Source: Pyrinomonadaceae bacterium
GTDB lineage: Bacteria; Acidobacteriota; Blastocatellia; Pyrinomonadales; Pyrinomonadaceae
NCBI GenBank assembly: GCA_017983495.1
Contig: JAGOBH010000003.1
Span: 124,001 to 188,000, forward strand
DNA: 64,000 nucleotides
Direction of reading: 5' to 3'
Shown: positions 9,628 through 15,919 of the stretch, piece by piece
Position numbering within the stretch: the first letter of the stretch is position 1
Layout: each line of letters opens with the position of its first letter
Translations under genes and position numbers: made by a program
Notes under the pieces: model-generated
Told to the model about the DNA's origin: nothing
The model's database searches: none
Seen by the model: the letters and a program-made list of their open reading frames with translations, nothing else

Positions 9628-10521
9628 ATGAAGATCAATTTTAACAGCGAAGTTTCAGACGCGATCCGCGATGGCAGGCCGCTCGTCGCACTTGAATCGA
9701 CGGTCATCGCTCACGGGCTGCCATACCCTCACAATCTGGAGACGGCCAATAAACTTGAGGCCGCGGTTCGCGAATCGGGAGCTGTGCCGGCGACGATCGC
9801 AGTCTTTGGCGGTGAATTTTATGTTGGGCTAACGGCCGATCAGATCGAGCAACTTGCAACCCGCAAGGATATTCGCAAGATATCTCGCCGCGATCTTCCC
9901 GTTGCTGTGGCAGGACGCATGGATTGTGCGACGACGGTCGCAACGACAACGTTCATCGCCCATCGTGCAGGGATCAAGGTGTTCGCGACCGGCGGGATCG
10001 GCGGCGTACATCGCGGTTATCCCTCCGATATCTCAGCCGATCTGCCTGAGCTTGCCCGGACGCCGATCTCGGTTGTTTGTTCGGGTGCAAAGATCGTGCT
10101 CGATCTGCCGGCAACTCGTGAGTGGCTCGAAACCAACGGAATTACAGTGCTCGGTTGGCGATGTGACGAGCTGCCGGCGTTCTATTCGCGCTCGAGCGGA
10201 CTCTCGATCGACCAGCGAGTTGAAAATGCAGACGATGCCGCTGCGGTAGCTGCCGCTCGAGACGACCTTGGGCTGACCAATTCGATCCTGGTCACGGTGC
10301 CTGTTCCTGCAGAATTTGAGATCGATCGAGCTGAGCTTGAGACGATCCTAGAGGACGCTCTGGCTCTGGCTGACGAGAAGGGAATCAGAGGCAAAGAGAT
10401 CACGCCGTTTCTGCTCTCGCAGATGTCCGAGCGGAGCGGTGGCCGAACGCTCGCCGCAAATATCGCTCTGCTGGAGAATAATGCACGCGTCGCCGCCTCG
10501 ATCGCGGTTGCAATGAACTAA
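9628..10521 (+). CDS. psuG: Pseudouridine-5'-phosphate glycosidase
   Basis: Splits pseudouridine 5'-phosphate reversibly into uracil and ribose 5-phosphate. At 297 residues it has the usual length. Hallmarks are VALESTVIAHGLPYPHN near the N-terminus, GGEFYVGLT, FATGGIGGVHRG and SGAKIVLDLPATREWLE. The partner kinase PsuK is not in the window. No Shine-Dalgarno is visible because an intrinsic terminator occupies the leader right up to the start codon. Transcription may therefore begin very close to the ATG, or the gene may be read only by read-through from lepB. It converges on the SH3-domain gene with only 9 nt between stop codons. Confidence 0.92.
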   Translation: MKINFNSEVSDAIRDGRPLVALESTVIAHGLPYPHNLETANKLEAAVRESGAVPATIAVFGGEFYVGLTADQIEQLATRKDIRKISRRDLPVAVAGRMDCATTVATTTFIAHRAGIKVFATGGIGGVHRGYPSDISADLPELARTPISVVCSGAKIVLDLPATREWLETNGITVLGWRCDELPAFYSRSSGLSIDQRVENADDAAAVAAARDDLGLTNSILVTVPVPAEFEIDRAELETILEDALALADEKGIRGKEITPFLLSQMSERSGGRTLAANIALLENNARVAASIAVAMN

Positions 10522-10530
10522 CGCGAAACG

Positions 10531-11289
10531 CTATTTTGCTGCAGAACGGTCAAGCTTTGTACGGAGCAAGTCGAGCCGCTTGCGGGCCTCGGCGGCTTCG
10601 GGCGAAGTAGGGAATTTCGTCACGATCTCTTTCCAGCTTTCGCCGTCGTAATGAAAGAGTTTGGTTGACGAATTAAAGAGAAACACCACACCGAGTTTGC
10701 GATATCTGTCGAGCCCAACGTAGTTGAGATAGTAGCTGTAGAGCGGTGCATTGGTCGCAGCCATTTCGCGTCGGCTGAGTCGGCTGGTGGCGTCTTTTGA
10801 CATGCGCAGCCCGATATCTTCGAGCAGGTCGCCGTACAGCAACAGCATCGCCGGGCGAAACTTAGACGTTGGATAAAGTGCGAAAAATTCGACCGCAACC
10901 TCGATCTGCTCAAACCCGTTCGATGCCTGAACAAACTTTGCAAGACGTTCCTCATCAATGGAGCGAAACTTGCCGAAAACCGCGTCGGCCTGAACCCATC
11001 CGTAATTTCGCGGCGGAGCTATTACCTTGTAAAATTTGACGCCGTCGGCTTCGGTCACGTCGAGTATCTTGATCGCTCGTCCGCGACGCATTCGCTGGAT
11101 CGACTGTGAATACAGGCTCGGTTTGTCGCGAAGCACCGATAGCGTCTCGTCAATGACAACCGCGGTCTTACCGATATCGGCACTTTTCGCCGCCGGCGGG
11201 ACGCGGGGCGGTCTGCGAACTTGGGCATCAGCCGTGTTCACAGAAACGGCAAGGAAAAGAAATAGCGTTGTGAGAAGCGGGAGTTTCAT
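10531..11289 (-). CDS. Exported protein with SH3-like domain
   Basis: A 252-residue protein with a signal peptide (about 1-22, ending ADAQ) and a bacterial SH3-like domain (about 40-105). SH3 hallmarks are SVLRDKPSLYSQSIQRMRRG, then IKILDV and YGWVQ. The C-terminal helical part (about 115-250) has a TPR-like look (VAVEFFALYPTSKFRPAMLLLYGDLLE and FPTSPEAAEARKRL, typical of outer-membrane assembly lipoprotein-like repeats). SH3 domains of this kind often bind cell-wall peptides. The function is unknown. It lies 24 nt downstream of ruvC's stop and is probably co-transcribed with it. Confidence 0.75.
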   Translation of the reverse strand: MKLPLLTTLFLFLAVSVNTADAQVRRPPRVPPAAKSADIGKTAVVIDETLSVLRDKPSLYSQSIQRMRRGRAIKILDVTEADGVKFYKVIAPPRNYGWVQADAVFGKFRSIDEERLAKFVQASNGFEQIEVAVEFFALYPTSKFRPAMLLLYGDLLEDIGLRMSKDATSRLSRREMAATNAPLYSYYLNYVGLDRYRKLGVVFLFNSSTKLFHYDGESWKEIVTKFPTSPEAAEARKRLDLLRTKLDRSAAK

Positions 11290-11313
11290 AAGGTTACCCG
11301 ATTGCCTTTTTAT

Positions 11314-11823
11314 TTATTTGGATCTGAGTTTGGCAAGCTCGATCCGGTTTGCGATCCCCGCGTGATGAAAGTGGCAGATCGCGATAGCGAGTGCGTCGGC
11401 CGCGTCGTGCGGCGTAGGTATCGCCTTCATTCGCAGCAGCAGTTTGACCATCTCCTGTACCTGCGTTTTTTCGGCGTTTCCGTAACCAACGACGGTCTTT
11501 TTTATCAAACGCGGGGCGTATTGGGCTATTTCCAGTCCGCGTTGTTCGGCCAGCAGCAGCATCAAGCCGCGAACCTGCCCTAGCTTTAACGCGACACCGA
11601 CATTGACGGCGTAAAACGTGTCTTCGACCGACAGAACGTCCGGCGAATGTAATGCCATCAGGTCGGCGACCGCGTCGTAAATATTCAGCAGACGTTTGGA
11701 AAACGCGTCCTTGGTGTTCGACTTAACCGTCCCAAAATCGACCAGCGTGTATTTCAGTCCGCTGCCCTCGACGACGCCCCAGCCGAGTGTTTCGCTGCCC
11801 GGGTCAATTCCTAATACACGCAT
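11314..11823 (-). CDS. ruvC: Holliday junction endonuclease RuvC
   Basis: Resolves Holliday junctions in recombination with RuvAB, which are not in this window. The 169-residue protein has the RNase H-like fold signature: Asp7 in VLGIDPGSETLGWG, a central Glu in LSVEDTFYAVN, and C-terminal acidic residues in PHDAADALAIAICH. All catalytic carboxylates are therefore present. The length is normal. The gene reads leftward and diverges from the unknown gene at 12014 across 190 nt. Confidence 0.95.
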   Translation of the reverse strand: MRVLGIDPGSETLGWGVVEGSGLKYTLVDFGTVKSNTKDAFSKRLLNIYDAVADLMALHSPDVLSVEDTFYAVNVGVALKLGQVRGLMLLLAEQRGLEIAQYAPRLIKKTVVGYGNAEKTQVQEMVKLLLRMKAIPTPHDAADALAIAICHFHHAGIANRIELAKLRSK

Positions 11824-12013
11824 TAAATTATGTTACTGCTTCTGAGATTAAAACAAGATACTCCAATCTTCGCGGTCAATGCAAGCACATTCTTGACCTG
11901 AGAGAGCTTTTTGGTGCGATATCGTCGGGCTGGCAGGCGTAAACCGCGGCAGGTTGTAAAATCGCCCTAATATTCTTATCATCAAGCATTAGGCCCCGCA
12001 AGCGAATCAGAAA

Positions 12014-12931
12014 ATGGAAACTCAGTTGAGCAGGTCGAATGTGTTGGGATCGGTGCGTGCATTGCTCGCCGGTGCGATCGACTACGCCGGGTTGTTTCCG
12101 CCCGCGGGGTTGTCGATGCCCGAGGCGGTGATAAATTACGCGACATATCGCAACAGCAACTACGCGTGGATGCTCGGGCGTTTTATCGTCGGGGTCGGGC
12201 GTCTCAATGAGTTTTACGAATGTGCGACCGATTTTATCTCGCGTGACGCGGCCAGTGCATGGCCTGTAGCGGTCGTCGCGGGCGAAGATCTGTTCGAAAC
12301 GCTGCGAGTGATAGAGGATTTCAACGCGGCACATGGGCCCGGCGTCATCTGTGACTCGGTCGAGATGAAAACGGTCACGGCATACCAGATCGAGACGGTC
12401 TCGGGTGCACTGCCGTTTGGTGTGAACGCCTATTTTGAGATCGAGCCGACGGGCGAGTTTGCCGATCTGATCGCGTCGGTCTCCGCCGCGGGCCAGCGGG
12501 CAAAGATCCGTACGGGCGGCGTTACGGCCGAAGCGTTCCCGGCCTCCGAGGCGATCGTTCGTTTTGTTCAGGCATGTACGGCGGCTAACGTGCCGTTCAA
12601 GGCGACAGCCGGTCTGCATCATCCGATACGCTGCTATAGGCCGCTCACCTATGAAGCTAACGCCGCTCAGGGCACTATGCACGGGTTTCTCAATCTTTTC
12701 ATGATGGCCGGTTTCGCCCGCGAAGGATATCGCCGCAGCTTTCTCGAGGACGTGATGGAAGAGGAATTCGAAGAGGTTTTCGAGTTGACAGATACTGACA
12801 TCAAATGGCGGAACGAATTTACGCTGAATCTGCACCAGATCGAACAACTCCGCACCCACGGCATCCAGTCCTTCGGCTCATGCTCATTCGATGAACCGAT
12901 CGTGGATCTGCAGGCGCTTGGGATATTGTAG
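12014..12931 (+). CDS. Conserved-looking protein of unknown function next to fumarylacetoacetase
   Basis: A 305-residue soluble protein without signal peptide or membrane span. I do not recognise a named family. Motif-like stretches include GAIDYAGLFPPAGLSMPEAV at the start, AKIRTGGVTAEAFP and VPFKATAGLHHPIR in the middle, and GTMHGFLNLFMM. Their glycine- and histidine-rich style suggests an enzyme, possibly a TIM-barrel type. It is followed in the same direction by fahA, with a RAYT transposase unit inserted between them. The two may once have formed an operon, so a role in aromatic amino acid breakdown is possible but unproven. Confidence 0.7.
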   Translation: METQLSRSNVLGSVRALLAGAIDYAGLFPPAGLSMPEAVINYATYRNSNYAWMLGRFIVGVGRLNEFYECATDFISRDAASAWPVAVVAGEDLFETLRVIEDFNAAHGPGVICDSVEMKTVTAYQIETVSGALPFGVNAYFEIEPTGEFADLIASVSAAGQRAKIRTGGVTAEAFPASEAIVRFVQACTAANVPFKATAGLHHPIRCYRPLTYEANAAQGTMHGFLNLFMMAGFAREGYRRSFLEDVMEEEFEEVFELTDTDIKWRNEFTLNLHQIEQLRTHGIQSFGSCSFDEPIVDLQALGIL

Positions 12932-12937
12932 GCAGAA

Positions 12938-12967
12938 GGCAGAAACACGACCGGTAGGGAGTGTGCC
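12938..12967 (+). repeat. REP copy, left end
   Basis: A 30-nt repeat beginning GGCAGAAACACG and ending GAGTGTGCC. It is a perfect inverted match to 13579-13608. Confidence 0.85.
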
Positions 12968-12983
12968 TTTAGCTCATTAGACC

Positions 12984-13502
12984 ATGTACGAAGAAGTCTG
13001 GGAGGACAACGATTATCCTATTGCGTATTTTATTACGTTCAGAACCTTCGGAACGTGGCTACACGGTGACGAGCGTTCTTCGATCGACCGGCACGGTAAG
13101 AATATCTACGGTCAAGAAAAGATCGGCCTCGATCCGAAGTTTTCCGTTTTGATGGAAAGTAATATGGAGTCGGACGTTGTCCTCTTGAACGGGGCTCAAC
13201 GGAAGGTCGTTAGGTTGGCGATCATAAGTGTTTGCGAGTATCGTGGGTATGTGCTCAAAGCCCTCAGCGTTCGAACGAACCATGTCCATGCGGTTGTATG
13301 TGCTTTGACGGTGCCGGACAAGATATTGAACGCGTTCAAATCAAATGTCACGAGAGAACTGAGACAAGCTGGATTGGTTAGCCCTGAACAAAAGATTTGG
13401 TCGCGTGGCGGCAGTACAAGATATCTCTGGAAGCCGCATAATGTTGCGAATGCGATAGAATATACTTTCAATGGACAAGGTGACGACCTGCCAGAGTTTT
13501 AG
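12984..13502 (+). CDS. REP-associated tyrosine transposase (RAYT, IS200-like Y1)
   Basis: A 172-residue single-domain transposase. The HUH metal site is His100-Val-His102 in RTNHVHAVV. The candidate catalytic tyrosine is Tyr160 in NAIEYTFNGQ. The start YFITFRTFGTWLHGDE is typical of the RAYT branch. RAYTs cut and move REP palindromes in single-stranded form, and such palindromes flank this gene here. The frame is intact, so the enzyme may be active. Unlike classic IS200, it is bordered by inverted copies of one REP. The start ATG at 12984 lies 17 nt after the left REP. Confidence 0.9.
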   Translation: MYEEVWEDNDYPIAYFITFRTFGTWLHGDERSSIDRHGKNIYGQEKIGLDPKFSVLMESNMESDVVLLNGAQRKVVRLAIISVCEYRGYVLKALSVRTNHVHAVVCALTVPDKILNAFKSNVTRELRQAGLVSPEQKIWSRGGSTRYLWKPHNVANAIEYTFNGQGDDLPEF

Positions 13503-13531
13503 GCGGAAACCTGAGCGGTAGCGAGGGTGCC
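13502..13531 (+). repeat. REP copy, internal, diverged
   Basis: A 30-nt repeat beginning GGCGGAAACC and ending GAGGGTGCC, 24 of 30 identical to the left REP. It starts on the last base of the transposase stop codon. Confidence 0.75.
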
Positions 13532-13547
13532 TAGTCAGATAGAAGAC

Positions 13548-13556
13548 TGATATAAT
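13548..13556 (+). promoter_or_regulatory. Candidate extended -10 promoter for fahA
   Basis: TGATATAAT is a perfect extended -10 (TGN plus TATAAT), 55 nt before the fahA ATG. No good -35 is visible, which extended -10 promoters can tolerate. It lies inside the RAYT unit, between two REP copies. Confidence 0.4.
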
Positions 13557-13578
13557 CAACAAGACACGATGAGCTCGG

Positions 13579-13608
13579 GGCACACTCCCTACCGGTCGTG
13601 TTTCTGCC
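13579..13608 (-). repeat. REP copy, right end, inverted
   Basis: A 30-nt repeat, the perfect inverse of 12938-12967. It ends two bases before the fahA start codon and so replaces any normal ribosome site there. Confidence 0.85.
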
Positions 13609-13610
13609 TT

Positions 13611-14936
13611 ATGATCAACGAAACCCACGACCCGAACCTCAAAAGCTGGGTCGAATCCGCCAACGATCCGAATACGGATTTTCCGATACAGAATTTGCCG
13701 CTGTGTACATTCAGAAGAAAGGATACGCAGGAATTCGTTCGTATCGGCGTTGCCATCGGCGATTTCATCTTTGACGTTCAACAAGGCTATCGTCGGATGC
13801 TATTTAAGGAGGCTTTTCAAGGAATTGCCTTCATAGCAAACTTTCAAACGAGCCTAAACGGCATTCGAAAGTTTCCCGATCTCTTCGGCGAGATGCCAGA
13901 CTTTAGAATGCGTTGTGTCGAGATTTTTTCTGAGACATTCGACGAGTCTAAACGTGCTGTAGCGGAAGAGTGCCTTGTTCCTATCGAAGATACGGAATAC
14001 TTTCCCGCTTTTGAGACTCGCGATTACACCGATTTCTACTGCTCGATCTATCATGCGACGAATGTGGGGTCGATGTTTCGGCCGGATAATCCTTTGCTGT
14101 CGAATTATAAATATGTGCCGATCGGGTATCACGGGCGGGCTTCGTCGATCGTGATCTCGGGGACGGACATCAAGCGGCCGCACGGGCAGAACCGGAGCGA
14201 CGCAGAAGCACCGCCCAAGTTTATACCGTGCAAGAGCCTCGATTATGAGATGGAGGTCGGGTTTTTTGTCGGGCAGGGGAATGAGCTCGGCACGTCGATC
14301 CCGATCGGTGAGGCGGAGAAACACATCTTCGGCCTGTGCCTCGTCAACGACTGGTCCGCCCGCGACATACAGGCGTGGGAATACCAACCGTTGGGTCCGT
14401 TTCTCGCCAAGAATTTCGCCACTACCATCTCGCCCTTCGTCGTCACGATGGAGGCTCTCGCACCGTTCAGAACGAAAGCATTCGAACGCGAGCCCGGCGA
14501 TCCCGCACCGCTCGATTATCTTGCGGATGAAACGAACGAAAAATTCGGCGGTATCGACATCAATCTTGAGGTCTTTATCCAGACCGAGAAGATGCGTGCG
14601 GAAAACATCGAGCCTTTCTTATTAAGCCGTTCCAACATGAAAGACCTCTACTGGACGATCGGCCAGATGCTCACGCACCACGCCTCCGGGGGCTGCAACC
14701 TCCAAACCGGCGACCTCATCGCGACCGGCACGATCTCAGGCAAGGAAAAGTCCGAACGAGGCTCGATGCTCGAACTCTCGTGGCGGGGCACCGAACCGAT
14801 CGATCTGCCATCCGGCGAACAACGCCGCTTTCTAGAAGACGGCGACGAGATCATCATGAAAGGCTACTGCGAACGCGAAGGCTTTCGCCGCATCGGCTTC
14901 GGCGAATGTAGAGGACGGATCCTTCCGGCGGATTAG
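13611..14936 (+). CDS. fahA: Fumarylacetoacetase
   Basis: Hydrolyses fumarylacetoacetate to fumarate and acetoacetate, the last step of tyrosine/homogentisate breakdown. About 441 residues. Recognisable blocks are DFYCSIYHATNVGSMFRP, VPIGYHGRASSIVISG, YEMEVGFFVG (metal-binding acidic residues) and NDWSARDIQAWEYQPLGPF. A C-terminal GDLIATGTISG block is also present. The frame is open back to 13569, but those 14 residues are encoded by the REP, so I start at the ATG at 13611. No Shine-Dalgarno is visible. Other genes of the pathway (hmgA, hppD) are not in the window. Confidence 0.95.
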   Translation: MINETHDPNLKSWVESANDPNTDFPIQNLPLCTFRRKDTQEFVRIGVAIGDFIFDVQQGYRRMLFKEAFQGIAFIANFQTSLNGIRKFPDLFGEMPDFRMRCVEIFSETFDESKRAVAEECLVPIEDTEYFPAFETRDYTDFYCSIYHATNVGSMFRPDNPLLSNYKYVPIGYHGRASSIVISGTDIKRPHGQNRSDAEAPPKFIPCKSLDYEMEVGFFVGQGNELGTSIPIGEAEKHIFGLCLVNDWSARDIQAWEYQPLGPFLAKNFATTISPFVVTMEALAPFRTKAFEREPGDPAPLDYLADETNEKFGGIDINLEVFIQTEKMRAENIEPFLLSRSNMKDLYWTIGQMLTHHASGGCNLQTGDLIATGTISGKEKSERGSMLELSWRGTEPIDLPSGEQRRFLEDGDEIIMKGYCEREGFRRIGFGECRGRILPAD

Positions 14937-14945
14937 GAGTTTTTT

Positions 14946-15005
14946 GCCACGAATGAACACGAATGGCACGAATAAGAAATCGGATCTATTCGTGTTATTC
15001 GTGGC
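14946..15005. repeat. CACGAAT-type inverted repeat
   Basis: Three CACGAAT copies (14948, 14958, 14967) are followed by two inverted copies ATTCGTG (14988, 14997), bounded by GCC and GGC. The element lies between fahA and fdhD and can form a long hairpin. A sister element is at 18289-18357. Confidence 0.75.
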
Positions 15006-15035
15006 TAAATCTTTCCTGTCTGCTAAAATCTCAAC

Positions 15036-15914
15036 GTGAAACCTGCACAGGCTTATTCGGAAACTGCGGTTCGACGCGTCGCTTTGGGGGCGGAGCACGT
15101 CGATTTTGACGATGTGCTGGCGATCGAAGAGCCGCTCGAAATACGGCTTGGGTTTCCAGTAAATGGCAGGATCGAGCACCGGGCGATCTCGATCACGATG
15201 CGAACGCCGGGAGACGATGCCGAACTTGCCGCCGGCTTTCTCTTTACCGAAGGAATCATTCATTCACCCGATCAGATCAGACAGATCCGCCACTGCGGGC
15301 CGGTTAAGGTCGGGACTCCAAACAACACCATCCGCGTCGATCTCGTCGACGGCGTCGATGTCGATCTCGAACGCCTGAAACGCAATTTCTACACGACCTC
15401 AAGCTGCGGCGTCTGCGGTAAATCGTCGATCGAGGCACTGCACACCGGCGTTAAAGGGCTAGCGGACGGCGATGTGACGGTCAGTGCGGGCGTGATCCAC
15501 GGCCTGCCTTCCGCCGCTCTTGCCGCTCAGGCAACGTTTGAAAAGACCGGCGGGCTGCACGCGTCGGTACTGTTTGACCGCGACGGCGGTGTCGGATGCG
15601 TGGCCGAGGACGTCGGCCGCCACAACGCTCTCGATAAGGTCATCGGGCGAAAATTCATTGCGGGCGAAACGCCTCTTTCGGATAAAATACTGTTGGTCAG
15701 CGGCCGTGCCAGCTTCGAACTGGTGCAAAAGGCCCTGATGGCCGGCTTGCCCGTACTTGCGGCTGTCGGAGCACCGTCGAGCCTCGCGGTCGAACTAGCC
15801 AGCGAATTCGGCATGACGCTGATCGGCTTTGTCCGCGACGACCGATTCAATATCTATTGCGGAGGCGAGCGGATCGTGTCAGAACCGGGAGCGATAGCGA
15901 CTGGGTTTCGTTAA
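15036..15914 (+). CDS. fdhD: Formate dehydrogenase accessory sulfurtransferase FdhD
   Basis: Delivers sulfur to the molybdenum cofactor of formate dehydrogenase-type enzymes. The 292-residue protein has the CxxC motif (Cys124 and Cys127 in TSSCGVCGKS). Family blocks follow: TGGLHASVLFDRDG, EDVGRHNALDKVIG and the C-terminal RFNIYCGGERIV. The start is a GTG at 15036, 30 nt after the CACGAAT repeat. The stop is only 5 nt before the molybdopterin oxidoreductase gene, its obvious client. Confidence 0.95.
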   Translation: MKPAQAYSETAVRRVALGAEHVDFDDVLAIEEPLEIRLGFPVNGRIEHRAISITMRTPGDDAELAAGFLFTEGIIHSPDQIRQIRHCGPVKVGTPNNTIRVDLVDGVDVDLERLKRNFYTTSSCGVCGKSSIEALHTGVKGLADGDVTVSAGVIHGLPSAALAAQATFEKTGGLHASVLFDRDGGVGCVAEDVGRHNALDKVIGRKFIAGETPLSDKILLVSGRASFELVQKALMAGLPVLAAVGAPSSLAVELASEFGMTLIGFVRDDRFNIYCGGERIVSEPGAIATGFR

Positions 15915-15919
15915 GTTAA

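Larger units (their letters stand above)
12936..13610 (+). mobile_element. REP/RAYT unit with 32-bp perfect inverted terminal repeats
   Basis: A single-copy-looking element consists of a RAYT transposase gene flanked by palindromic repeats. The left end (12936-12967) and right end (13579-13610) are perfect inverted copies over 32 nt. A third, diverged copy (24 of 30 identical to the left repeat) follows the transposase stop at 13502-13531 in the same orientation as the left copy. The element begins just after the stop of the upstream gene and ends directly at the fahA start codon. I see no other copy of this repeat in the window. Confidence 0.85.

Noticed and set aside
11876..12859. A 327-codon open frame on the minus strand
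   Set aside because: It is the antisense shadow of the unknown gene at 12014-12931. Its composition (many Arg, Cys and His) is typical of a reversed frame, and no ribosome site is seen.
12984..13502. A full IS200/IS605 element with TnpB
   Set aside because: There is no tnpB-like gene, and the flanking sequences are REP palindromes as in RAYT systems.
14946..15005. A CRISPR array, suggested by short repeated units
   Set aside because: The units are 7-mers with 2-3 nt spacing and inverted partners, there are no spacers of normal length, and no cas genes are present.
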